DNA from: an uncultured Arcanobacterium sp.
GTDB lineage: Bacteria > Actinomycetota > Actinomycetes > Actinomycetales > Actinomycetaceae
Length of the DNA: 22,183 nucleotides
Reading direction: 5' to 3'
Assembly: GCF_947253055.1 (NCBI RefSeq)
Contig: NZ_CAMXYE010000012.1
Location: forward strand, 1-22,183
Part shown: positions 6,030-13,460 of the stretch, one piece after another
Position numbering within the stretch: the stretch's first letter is position 1
Layout: each line of letters opens with the position of its first letter
Notes under the pieces: generated by a model
The model's input: only the letters and a program-made list of their open reading frames with translations
The model's database searches: none
What the model was told of the DNA's origin: nothing
Program-made: the position numbers and the translations under genes

Positions 6030-8669
6030 ATGAAAGTAAGATTTAACCGTTCGAGTGAGAAGCGATTCACCCGAGCGATTTCGATAAAAGCTGCTGCTTT
6101 TTTGGGATGTATAGCGCTATTAGGTGGAGGTATTTTCGCTACGCAGGCGCAAGCTGCTCCACCAGGTAACAATCCCGTATATCAAAGTCCGGAAGAAGAT
6201 ACCGTACTCACTTTCACTCCGGGAGCGTCGCCGATGGCGGGTACTATTGAATCTCCTGCCGAGAAAGGTGCGAAGAATAGCATTTCCGGGACCGTACTCT
6301 TTCGGCGTGGAGGCGCACTTAATGACGGAATAAACTCAGCATCGCGGCCAATACCGATGAAAGGCGTGCGTGTATATGCCCAATGGTTGGAAAAGCGCGG
6401 AGCTTCTCCTATTTACTGGGCCGTTACCGATGAAAAAGGTGAATTTAATATCGCTATGAAGCCAGTGAATATGGCTAATGCGAAGAAGTTAGAATTTGAT
6501 GCCAATCCGATGCTCGGCCAAGCTGAGAAAGTAAGAGTGTGGGCGGAGAACCCCGATAATAAGACCTATGCGGTGCTCTACAACTACACTATGGGCACTC
6601 TTTGGCCAAATGTGCCGATTAGTGATGTGGCGAATCGGGCAGATTGGAATCTTGCTACTAAGAAATTAACGAACGTAAATATCGCTTTCGGGGAAGCTCC
6701 CAAACCGGAAGTAATGCATTTAGATAAGCCAGCGGCCACGGAAGCTAAACAAGCGGGTGGATTTATTGAAGGCACAGTTTTCTGGAATCTAGATCGTTTG
6801 GTCAGCGGCGTATCTTGGTCGAATATCAATTCGAAGAATTCTTCCGATATTCCGGCAAATTCAAAAGTCACTATTTCCTATCTTTCTGATTACGCTCTGC
6901 AGCGCATTTATTCTGACGGCCCAGCCGCAATTAGGTTCGATGGCAAGATTCGCGATTTGAAGTGGAATTCCGTCTGGGAAGCAAAGCTACAAAATTGGAT
7001 CAAGCGCGAAATGGCCAAAGAGGGCAAAAAAAAGTGGATAGCGGAATCGGTAACGGTGGATAGTGATCCGGCTACCGGGAAGTATGTAGCCCAGTTCAAA
7101 GGTATTTGGGGCTCGGCTTGGGATACGAGCGCAAAGGTAGGCGGCTTGTGGACTCAAGAAGAAGTAGATCGCTTGCACACTTTAGCGCTCAGTGCAGATA
7201 CTGGATCTTGGGGAGCTACCCCCGTGGGCGAGCAGAAGCATATCAATAAAGATTGGATGTTTATTTCCACCTCGTACACTCCCGGAGTAGGAATTACCAG
7301 CCCCTGGCATATGAACGGCTATCTGAGTGAATCTATTTCTTGGAAAATATGGAATCTAAATCAAAGCAATTTGAGCTTCACGCCCGAATCAAGCGGCTTT
7401 GATGTCTATCCGTACAATATTACGGATAACTTTGCAAAGCCGGGTGATACTGCGCATACAGCTACCACTGGTTTGCCGACCGAAGCGGTAAATAAATTGC
7501 AATATCAAATTGAGTGGACAGAGACCGAAACGGGCAAGGTGGTGAAAACCTGTGATGCGGTAAGCGCAGATAGAAATGGAGGGCTTCCCTCTTGCGACTA
7601 TCAAGTAGCAGCTGACCTCAAGGGTACTACCTCCTATACGGCTATTCTTTACGCCTATGCAGATGGTAAGCGTGGTGTTGCGCTGGCTGCGGATTCATTT
7701 ACTGCGGCGATTGGCAATACACCTGTTTACGAGCTGACGAAGGTCTTACCCGGTAAATCGGCAGTATCTGGAGAGCCAGAATTTGCAGATGCTAAAGGTA
7801 GTACGGCTAATTCGGCAGAAGTAAAGAAGCAGGTAGTAAAGTATGAGCTGGCGGAGGCAGCGGCAGATGCGGCTGCTCCGGGCACGGCAAGTATTGATGC
7901 GGAGACGGGTAAAATCACTTTGCAGACTACGGCGGAACAAGCCGGCAAAGATTTCTTTATTCCTATGAAGGCTACCTTCAAAGATGGCAGCGTGCGCACC
8001 GGAATAGCTCCGTTTAAGGTATTGAAAGATACTGATGGAGATGGCTTACCGGATCCCAATGATCCAGATAATCCGCAAAACGGAGAGGATTTTTGCCCCA
8101 CCGTGTTTGGCCCAGATTTCAATGATGGGTGCCCGCTTCCGAAGTGGAATGACGGCGTCACGGATGTAAAAACTCCGATTGATTTACCCAATGTGGGAGA
8201 TAACGATCTACGGGATTATCAAGGAAATCCGGTAGCAGGAAAGGTCACGAAACTTCCGGCCGGTGCTCAGATTGTGGTGAAGGGTAATGGCGAAGCGGAA
8301 TTTGCTGCAGGCGCAGATGGGGTGAAAGATGCTCTGCATGTGACTCCGAAGAATGCGAAAGACGGCGATAAGATTCTGCTCACCGTCAAAACTGCAGACG
8401 GCAAGCATGTAATTGACGATGCTGTGGTAGATATCTGGAACGATGAAGATGGCGATGGAGTACGGGATAAAGATGATGATTGCCCAGGTACTCCGGCAGG
8501 CACCCCGGTAAATGAGCGGGGCTGCCCGCTTCCGACTGCCGATAACGGCAAGACTACTGCTACCGGTAAGTTACCGAAGACGGGAGCTCCGGGAGCAGCT
8601 GGAGTATTTGCCTTGGCAGCTGTGCTAATGGGTGCCGGTATCGGGATGCGTTCTCGCCGAGCAGATTAA
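6030..8669 (+). CDS. LPXTG cell-wall-anchored surface protein with calcium-binding-like repeats
   Basis: 879 aa from ATG 6030, which is preferred over the in-frame ATG at 5979 because AGGGGAG precedes it and a proper signal peptide begins there. Residues 1-42 are a Sec signal peptide: basic N-region, AFLGCIALLGGGIF core, cleavage after AQA. Near the N-terminus a prealbumin-like strand pattern (ISGTVLFRRGG ... GVRVYAQWLE ... VTDEKGEFNI) resembles SdrD-B/Cna-B-like domains, and a related IEGTVFWN segment follows. From residue about 667 come DTDGDGLPDPNDPDNP, a Rib-like module (VKTPIDLPNVGDNDLRDYQG...) and DEDGDGVRDKDDDCPGTP (about 804), like thrombospondin type 3 Ca-binding repeats. The C-terminus has LPKTG (848-852), a hydrophobic stretch and RSRRAD: a sortase signal. 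Substrate or ligand unknown; an adhesin or wall-structure role is inferred. Confidence 0.88.
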   Translation: MKVRFNRSSEKRFTRAISIKAAAFLGCIALLGGGIFATQAQAAPPGNNPVYQSPEEDTVLTFTPGASPMAGTIESPAEKGAKNSISGTVLFRRGGALNDGINSASRPIPMKGVRVYAQWLEKRGASPIYWAVTDEKGEFNIAMKPVNMANAKKLEFDANPMLGQAEKVRVWAENPDNKTYAVLYNYTMGTLWPNVPISDVANRADWNLATKKLTNVNIAFGEAPKPEVMHLDKPAATEAKQAGGFIEGTVFWNLDRLVSGVSWSNINSKNSSDIPANSKVTISYLSDYALQRIYSDGPAAIRFDGKIRDLKWNSVWEAKLQNWIKREMAKEGKKKWIAESVTVDSDPATGKYVAQFKGIWGSAWDTSAKVGGLWTQEEVDRLHTLALSADTGSWGATPVGEQKHINKDWMFISTSYTPGVGITSPWHMNGYLSESISWKIWNLNQSNLSFTPESSGFDVYPYNITDNFAKPGDTAHTATTGLPTEAVNKLQYQIEWTETETGKVVKTCDAVSADRNGGLPSCDYQVAADLKGTTSYTAILYAYADGKRGVALAADSFTAAIGNTPVYELTKVLPGKSAVSGEPEFADAKGSTANSAEVKKQVVKYELAEAAADAAAPGTASIDAETGKITLQTTAEQAGKDFFIPMKATFKDGSVRTGIAPFKVLKDTDGDGLPDPNDPDNPQNGEDFCPTVFGPDFNDGCPLPKWNDGVTDVKTPIDLPNVGDNDLRDYQGNPVAGKVTKLPAGAQIVVKGNGEAEFAAGADGVKDALHVTPKNAKDGDKILLTVKTADGKHVIDDAVVDIWNDEDGDGVRDKDDDCPGTPAGTPVNERGCPLPTADNGKTTATGKLPKTGAPGAAGVFALAAVLMGAGIGMRSRRAD

Positions 8670-8714
8670 TTCACTGCTATTGATGCGGAGTTAAAAACTC
8701 GGTAATCGATACGT

Positions 8715-8753
8715 GCGGCGGGCAGTTTCTCCAAACTGCCCGCCGCCGTTTTT
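8715..8753 (+). terminator. Strong intrinsic terminator of the surface protein gene
   Basis: The 14-bp perfect stem GCGGCGGGCAGTTT (8715-8728) pairs with 8733-8746, with loop CTCC, followed by CG and five T. Confidence 0.95.
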
Positions 8754-8769
8754 CAGCTTAAAATAAAGG

Positions 8770-8800
8770 AAAACCCCGCCAAATCAACGATTCAGCGGGG
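8770..8800 (-). terminator. Intrinsic terminator of tRNA-Ser
   Basis: On the minus strand CCCCGC pairs with GCGGGG, extended inward by TGAATC with GATTTG (two wobbles), then TTTT. It starts 5 bases after the tRNA CCA end. Confidence 0.85.
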
Positions 8801-8804
8801 TGGC

Positions 8805-8892
8805 TGGCGGAGGATGGGGGATTCGAACCCCCGAGGGCGTTAACCCAACACGCTTTCCAAGCGTGCGCCATAGGCCACTAGGCGAATCCTCC
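8805..8892 (-). tRNA. tRNA-Ser(GGA)
   Basis: 88 nt including an encoded CCA. The acceptor stem GGAGGAT pairs with ATCCTCC, and the discriminator is G. The anticodon stem CACGC/GCGTG encloses loop TTGGAAA with anticodon GGA. A long variable arm (GTTGGGTTAACGCCC region), as in serine tRNAs, is followed by the T-arm GGGGGTTCGAATCCCCC. A TATAAA (plus 8905-8910) 12 bases upstream can act as -10. Confidence 0.96.
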
Positions 8893-8902
8893 TCGGGCAT
8901 CT

Positions 8903-8923
8903 ACTTTATAGAATTTATAAAGT
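8903..8923 (-). promoter_or_regulatory. Inverted repeat over the tRNA-Ser -10 region
   Basis: ACTTTATA (8903-8910), GAATT, TATAAAGT (8916-8923) form a perfect 8-bp inverted repeat. Read on minus it supplies a TATAAA -10 with a transcript start near 8898. No convincing -35 is seen. Confidence 0.35.
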
Positions 8924-9038
8924 GAACACAGATACTCATTCTAACTGGAGGGCGCGAAAAAAAGAAAGTCGGTGAGTTAGAAGCGAGGTGGTTTTACTCT
9001 CATCGTCTCGTGGAGAGGACTCCGAGCGGAAAATCCCG

Positions 9039-9044
9039 TATTAT
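9039..9044 (+). promoter_or_regulatory. -10 element of the SRP RNA gene
   Basis: TATTAT ends 6 bases before 9051, where the outermost stem of the SRP RNA begins. The -35 is weak. Confidence 0.5.
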
Positions 9045-9050
9045 AGGCAG

Positions 9051-9140
9051 TGGCTCCTCATGTGGCGCTATCTTGTGGAATCCCCCAGGGCAGGAATGCA
9101 GCAAGGGCACATAAGCTCTGGCGGGTGCGTGAGGAGTCTT
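9051..9140 (+). ncRNA. ffs: Bacterial small SRP RNA (4.5S RNA)
   Basis: RNA component of the signal recognition particle; it binds Ffh and helps target nascent membrane proteins to SecYEG. The universal domain IV is visible at about 9084-9106. It reads CCC-CAGG-GCA-GGAA-TGC-AGCA-AGGG: a GGAA tetraloop, a 3-bp stem, the symmetric AGG/AGCA internal loop and an outer CCC/GGG stem, just as in E. coli 4.5S RNA (CAGG-UCC-GGAA-GGA-AGCA). The outer stem is GGCTCCTCA (9052-9060) with TGAGGAGTC (9130-9138), so the RNA is a single ~90-nt hairpin of the short bacterial type. A TTTATATTTTTATT tract follows. A 63-codon frame over it is chance. Confidence 0.9.
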
Positions 9141-9204
9141 TATATTTTTATTGCTGAGCTTCTCACTAAATATCTATAAATAAACAGGGCGTGGGCAGAA
9201 GCGT

Positions 9205-9210
9205 TACAAT
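9205..9210 (+). promoter_or_regulatory. -10 element of tsaD, implying a leaderless mRNA
   Basis: TACAAT is followed by 6 bases (ATGCAC) and GTG 9217. TAAACA (9181-9186), 18 bases upstream, is a poor -35. The ATG at 9211 directly abuts the -10 and would lie before the transcript start. Confidence 0.45.
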
Positions 9211-9216
9211 ATGCAC

Positions 9217-10260
9217 GTGAATGAACTTGTATTAGGGATAGAAACTTCTTGCGATGAAACGGGTATTGCCTTGGTGCGCAACGGGGAACTGCTGGCGGAC
9301 GTCACAGCTACCTCGATGGATGAATATGCCCGCTATGGTGGAATAATTCCAGAGATTGCCTCGCGCGCGCATTTAGAGTCTTTTCTTCCTACGCTGCAGG
9401 CAGTACTGGATAAAGCGGGAGTGGAGTTAGCGGAAGTAGATGCCGTGGCCGCTACCGCGGGGCCTGGTCTAATAGGATCTTTGATCGTAGGAGTGAGTGC
9501 GGCAAAGGCCTTGGCTTTTGCGCTGGGAAAGCCTTTCTACGGGGTTAATCACATTATCGCTCACCTGGCGGTAGATGAGCTTGTGCACGGAGATTTGCCG
9601 GAAAAATTTGTAGGACTGGTAGTTTCGGGCGGGCATTCCCACTTGCTGCTGGTGCGTAATATCGCCACAGACGTGGTAGAGCTGGGTGGCACTTTAGATG
9701 ATGCTGCTGGCGAGGCTTTCGACAAAGTGGGGAGGCTGCTGGGTTTGCCTTATCCAGGTGGCCCGCATATCGATAGGTTAGCGCAGCAGGGAAATAGAGA
9801 AGCGATTCGATTCCCGCGGGCACTTTCCTCTGCGAAAAATAAAGAAAAGCATCCTTATGATTATTCGTTCTCTGGGTTAAAGACGGCGGTGGCGCGCCAT
9901 ATCGAAGGTTTGGAAGCGCGCGGAGAGGAAATCCCTAAAGCCGATATTGCGGCCGGTTTTTCCGAAGCAGTAGATGATGCTCTTTCGGCAAAAGCTATTG
10001 AAGCTTGCCTGCGCAATGGCTGCGATACTTTAGTAATTGGGGGAGGATTCTCGGCTAATTCTCGGTTGCGGGAATTGGCGCTAGAGCGTGGAGAGCGCCA
10101 TGGCATTGAAGTGCGTATTCCGCCTATTCGCTACTGCACCGATAATGGAGCGATGATTGCGGCACTTGGTTGGGAGATGGTGCGTAACGGTGTGGAGCCG
10201 TCGCCACTCGATATTACGGTCGATACCGGAATGCCGCGCGATATCACTATTATCCACTAG
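9217..10260 (+). CDS. tsaD: tRNA N6-threonylcarbamoyladenosine transferase TsaD
   Basis: Transfers threonylcarbamoyl from TsaC-made threonylcarbamoyl-AMP to A37 of ANN-decoding tRNAs, with TsaB and TsaE. 347 aa from GTG 9217; an in-frame ATG at 9211 adds two residues. The GTG is preferred because TACAAT ends just before the ATG. ASKHA-fold motifs are all present: GIETSCDETGIA at the N-terminus, metal-binding NHIIAHLAVD (two His four apart), VSGGHSHLLLV, LDDAAGEAFDKVGRLLGLPYPGGP, YDYSFSGLKTAV, GGGFSAN and CTDNGAMIAALGW with the metal-binding Asp. Length is normal and no key residue is missing. It lies between the SRP RNA gene and dnaX. TsaB is not in the window. A decayed 22-bp repeat follows the stop. 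Confidence 0.97.
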   Translation: MNELVLGIETSCDETGIALVRNGELLADVTATSMDEYARYGGIIPEIASRAHLESFLPTLQAVLDKAGVELAEVDAVAATAGPGLIGSLIVGVSAAKALAFALGKPFYGVNHIIAHLAVDELVHGDLPEKFVGLVVSGGHSHLLLVRNIATDVVELGGTLDDAAGEAFDKVGRLLGLPYPGGPHIDRLAQQGNREAIRFPRALSSAKNKEKHPYDYSFSGLKTAVARHIEGLEARGEEIPKADIAAGFSEAVDDALSAKAIEACLRNGCDTLVIGGGFSANSRLRELALERGERHGIEVRIPPIRYCTDNGAMIAALGWEMVRNGVEPSPLDITVDTGMPRDITIIH

Positions 10261-10263
10261 TCA

Positions 10264-10329
10264 AGCAGCTATCTGGCAGTTATCCAGCGGCTATCTAGCA
10301 ACTGGGTAGCGGCAAAGCAGCGGCTGGGC
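10264..10329 (+). repeat. Three degenerate 22-bp repeats after tsaD
   Basis: Three consecutive 22-base blocks begin AGCAGCTATC, AGCGGCTATC and AGCGGCAAAG, each ending near CTGGG or TATCC. Neighbours match at about 14-15 of 22 positions. This looks like an old, decayed tandem array 3 bases after the stop. Confidence 0.5.
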
Positions 10330-10448
10330 AGCGAAATTTATATTCTCCTGCTCAGCGCGGTATTTTACACAATTGGTAGCTGCGGCGGGCAGAGAACTGC
10401 TTTTCCTAGCCATTTGTTTTAGAAAAAGCGGCCAGCCGGAAAATTGCG

Positions 10449-10454
10449 TAGAAT
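10449..10454 (+). promoter_or_regulatory. -10 element of dnaX, implying a leaderless mRNA
   Basis: TAGAAT is followed by exactly 6 bases (AAAAGC) and the GTG start of dnaX. No Shine-Dalgarno sequence is present. No good -35 is seen. Confidence 0.5.
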
Positions 10455-10460
10455 AAAAGC

Positions 10461-12713
10461 GTGAGTATTGCCCTGTACCGGCGTTATCGGCCGGAAACGT
10501 TTACGGAAGTAATTGGCCAAGAGCATGTGACGGAGCCGCTTATGGCAGCTCTCGCATCCGGCAATACTACGCATGCCTATTTATTTTCTGGACCGCGCGG
10601 CTGCGGCAAGACTACTTCTGCGCGCATTCTGGCTCGGTGCTTAAATTGCGCCGAATATCCCACCGCTATTCCCTGTGGAAAATGTGATTCTTGTAAGGAA
10701 TTGGCTCGTTCCGGATCTGGATCTTTAGATGTGGTAGAGCTGGATGCGGCTTCGCACGGCGGAGTAGACGATGCGCGCGAATTGCGGGAGCAAGCGGGAT
10801 TTGCTCCGGTGCGTGATCGATACAAGATTTTTATTATTGACGAAGCCCATATGGTTACCAACCAGGGTTTTAATGCATTATTGAAACTGGTGGAAGAGCC
10901 GCCGGCACACGTTAAATTTATTTTTGCCACGACCGAGCCAGAAAAAGTAATCGGCACTATTCGCTCCCGTACCCATCACTATCCATTTCGCCTAGTGCCG
11001 CCGCCTATTCTGCTCGAATACCTGGAGCAGATTTGCCAAGCGGAAGGGATAAAAGCGGGAAAAGATGTACTCTCGTTAGTGGTACGTGCCGGCACCGGTT
11101 CGGTACGCGATACGCTTTCCGTGCTAGATCAAATAATTGGCGGTTCCCAAGGCGATACTTTAGATTACGAACGTGCCGTAGCTCTGCTGGGATACACCTC
11201 GGCGCATTTAATTGATGACGCAGTAGTAGCTATTGGAGAGCGAAACGGAGCAGAGCTCTTTACCGTAGTAGATAAAATAGTGCATTCGGGCCACGATCCG
11301 CGCCGTTTCGTAGAGGATTTACTGCAGAGATTCCGCGATTTAATAATCATTGCGCTCGCGGGAGAAGCTGCGGGAGATGTCTTTTCTTCGGTACCGGCAG
11401 ATACCTATGCGCATATGCAGGAGCAGGCACAGAAAATGGGTGCGCGGCGTGCTTCTCGCTGTGCCGATCTTACGAATGAAGCGCTTAATTCTATGGTTGG
11501 CGCTACGGCACCGCGCTTGCAGCTGGAGTTGCTCTGTGCGCGGTTGCTGGTAGATGAGCAAAAATCGCGTGATACGCAAGAAGTGAAATCGCTGGCGAAT
11601 GGGGATGCTAGCGCTGGAGCTGGGCAGAAGCAAACGCCTCCTCCTTTTGCAAAGCCGATGGAAGATCCGCGCCGGCGGGCAATGCCCAATATGCCTAGTA
11701 CGCCGCAGATGCCTAGTGCAGTGAATACGTCTAGTATGCCGCCCGTGCCGCCCAATTCGCCGCAACCTGGCGCCAATTCCGCGCCGGCGGGTAGCGGCAA
11801 TTCGGCGTCTACCGGAGCAAATTCGGGAGATAATCTGGGCAATAAAGGTGATAAGGCTGAGCAGGAGCAAATAGCGGCACAGTGGGAAGCTATTAAAGAG
11901 CAAGCGGCGAATACCTCTGCGGCCGCAGCCGAAGTCTTAGCGCCGGCAAGTGGAATAGCGCAAGTAGCGGGAGCGGTAGTGAGTATAGCTTTCCCTAGCG
12001 CGGCGCAGGCTCAGCATTTCAATAAAACGATTCCGGCTTTGAACGCTCTAGCTATGGCCATTTATCAGCATACTGGCTGGAAAAAGCGGCTAGCGGGAGT
12101 GGTAGCGCCGGCAGCGCCGGCTAGTGACGCCGAGCAAAATGCGGAAAATACAGAGACTAAGGAAGCCGCGGAGACTAAGGAAACTGCAGAAACTACGGAA
12201 ACTGTGGAAGCTACCGAAACTGCAGAAACTGGGGATCCGGCTGGAGTGCTCGGGCAACTTCTCGAATCTCCGAAGGAAAAGCCGGCGATTTCTGTGGAGG
12301 AATCTGCAGTGGCATCTGCGGCGGCAGTAGCGGTGGCGTCTGTAGCGGAAATCCCTTCCGAAAGGCCTTTCTATGCGAAAGATATGCCGAAATTACCTCC
12401 GAAGCGCCCAGCTGCGAAAAATAGAAAAACTGGGAAAGCTGGGCAAGCTGGGTTAGCTGAGAAATCCGGGTTAGCTGAGCAAGTCGAGCAAGCCGGGCAA
12501 GCTGGGAAAGCTGGAAAAACCGGACAAGCCGAAAGCGCCGAAAAAGCTGCGCCGCCGCAGCCGAGTGCAGAAGAAATAGCAGCGCGGGAAGAGGCAGAAG
12601 TATCGGCAGATGATCCAGTAATTGATCAATCTGAAGTAGTGGGATTAAAAGTCGTTTTGAAAAAATTTGATGGAAAAATAATCGGCAGGCAATCTGCTAA
12701 GGATGGCGCTTAA
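10461..12713 (+). CDS. dnaX: DNA polymerase III subunit gamma/tau
   Basis: ATPase of the replicative clamp loader. 750 aa. Domain I (1-180): Walker A GPRGCGKT (44-51), the zinc knuckle C63/C72/C75/C78 (NCAEYPTAIPCGKCDSC), Walker B IIDEAHM (125-131) and the RSRTHHYPFR region. Domains II and III run to about residue 375. A Pro/Asn/Ser-rich linker (MPNMPSTPQMPS...) follows, then a conserved domain near 465-545 (EQIAAQWEAIKEQ ... FPSAAQAQHFN) for polymerase contact. After it comes a low-complexity stretch with a Glu/Thr hexapeptide repeat and a (K/Q)AG tripeptide repeat, and a conserved end VVGLKVVLKKFDGKIIG. The GTG start has no Shine-Dalgarno. Its stop overlaps recR by one base (TAATG). No obvious slippery A-run for a short gamma form was seen. 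Confidence 0.96.
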   Translation: MSIALYRRYRPETFTEVIGQEHVTEPLMAALASGNTTHAYLFSGPRGCGKTTSARILARCLNCAEYPTAIPCGKCDSCKELARSGSGSLDVVELDAASHGGVDDARELREQAGFAPVRDRYKIFIIDEAHMVTNQGFNALLKLVEEPPAHVKFIFATTEPEKVIGTIRSRTHHYPFRLVPPPILLEYLEQICQAEGIKAGKDVLSLVVRAGTGSVRDTLSVLDQIIGGSQGDTLDYERAVALLGYTSAHLIDDAVVAIGERNGAELFTVVDKIVHSGHDPRRFVEDLLQRFRDLIIIALAGEAAGDVFSSVPADTYAHMQEQAQKMGARRASRCADLTNEALNSMVGATAPRLQLELLCARLLVDEQKSRDTQEVKSLANGDASAGAGQKQTPPPFAKPMEDPRRRAMPNMPSTPQMPSAVNTSSMPPVPPNSPQPGANSAPAGSGNSASTGANSGDNLGNKGDKAEQEQIAAQWEAIKEQAANTSAAAAEVLAPASGIAQVAGAVVSIAFPSAAQAQHFNKTIPALNALAMAIYQHTGWKKRLAGVVAPAAPASDAEQNAENTETKEAAETKETAETTETVEATETAETGDPAGVLGQLLESPKEKPAISVEESAVASAAAVAVASVAEIPSERPFYAKDMPKLPPKRPAAKNRKTGKAGQAGLAEKSGLAEQVEQAGQAGKAGKTGQAESAEKAAPPQPSAEEIAAREEAEVSADDPVIDQSEVVGLKVVLKKFDGKIIGRQSAKDGA
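12153..12224 (+). repeat. Four 18-bp repeats inside dnaX
   Basis: Four in-frame 18-base units encode ETKEAA, ETKETA, ETTETV and EATETA. They form an acidic Glu/Thr spacer between the polymerase-contact domain and the C-terminal tail. Units are multiples of three, so copy changes keep the frame. Confidence 0.85.
12426..12552 (+). repeat. Nine-base repeats inside dnaX encoding (K/Q/L)-A-G/E
   Basis: A run of 9-base units of the type AAAGCTGGG or CAAGCTGGG encodes a Lys/Gln-Ala-Gly tripeptide repeat with some AE and VE variants. It makes a basic/neutral low-complexity linker just before the conserved DnaX C-terminus. Confidence 0.8.
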
Positions 12714-13336
12714 TGGCAGGCATTTATGATGGAGCAGTACAGGAGCTTATTACTGAATTAGGAAGACTGCCGGGAATTGGCCCGAAAAGCGCGCAGCGAA
12801 TTGCTTTTCATCTACTAGAGGTAGACGATGCGGAAGTGCAGACGCTGGTAGAGGCACTGCAAGCCGTAAAAGAAAAAGTGCGTTATTGCAGCGTGTGCGG
12901 AAACGTGACCGAAGCAGAAATATGCCGCATTTGCGCCGATCCGCGCCGGCTCGATTCCGTGCTCTGTGTAGTGGAAGATTCGCGCGCTTTAGTGGCAATT
13001 GAAAAAGCGCGGGAATTTCGCGGCCGCTACCACGTATTAGGCGGCGCTATTGATCCAATAGGCGGGGTGGGGCCGGAAGATTTACGTATTCGCGAACTCT
13101 ACCAACGATTAGCAGAGGGAAATATTAAAGAAGTAATTCTCGCTACTGACCCGAATGTAGAGGGAGAAGCCACCGCCACCTATTTATCGCTTAATTTAGC
13201 GCCGCTGGGTGTGATAGTTTCGCGCCTAGCTTCTGGGTTACCTATTGGCGGTGATTTGGAGTATGCCGATGAAATTACTATTTCGCGTGCGCTAGAGGGG
13301 CGTCGGCGTCTTTATTCTCCAGACGAAACGAAATAG
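12713..13336 (+). CDS. recR: Recombination mediator protein RecR
   Basis: Works with RecO (and RecF) to load RecA on SSB-coated single-strand gaps. 207 aa, normal length. N-terminal helix-hairpin-helix LGRLPGIGPKSAQRIAFHLL (16-35); zinc finger C59-x2-C62-x8-C71-x2-C74; Toprim domain from VLCVVEDS (Glu88) through GAIDPIGGVGPEDLRI to EVILATDPNVEGEATATYL; C-terminal region ASGLPIGGDLEYADEITISRAL. The start ATG overlaps the dnaX stop, a translational coupling seen in many bacteria. Direct repeats follow its stop. Confidence 0.97.
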   Translation: MAGIYDGAVQELITELGRLPGIGPKSAQRIAFHLLEVDDAEVQTLVEALQAVKEKVRYCSVCGNVTEAEICRICADPRRLDSVLCVVEDSRALVAIEKAREFRGRYHVLGGAIDPIGGVGPEDLRIRELYQRLAEGNIKEVILATDPNVEGEATATYLSLNLAPLGVIVSRLASGLPIGGDLEYADEITISRALEGRRRLYSPDETK

Positions 13337-13339
13337 CAC

Positions 13340-13373
13340 GCAAAACGTGACTATAGTAAGCAAAACGTGACTA
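13340..13373 (+). repeat. Direct repeat GCAAAACGTGACTA, two copies
   Basis: A perfect 14-base repeat at 13340-13353 and 13360-13373 (period 20), between recR and lysC. ACTATAGT (13350-13357) is palindromic. It could be a repeat of the type seen after other genes here or a paired operator for lysC. Confidence 0.8.
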
Positions 13374-13460
13374 ACGTAATGCTGGCAGCGAGGAGAGTAG
13401 CCCGAAACGCTTGCTTTTCTCCTTTAGACTGAAGTAAGGGAAAGTTAATAAGGAGCACTA

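Noticed and set aside
8988..9179. 63-codon plus-strand frame
   Set aside because: It overlaps the SRP RNA gene, has no family resemblance and a biased composition.
11340..11903. 187-codon minus-strand frame opposite dnaX
   Set aside because: Arg/His-rich translation of the antisense of the dnaX linker; a shadow of codon bias.
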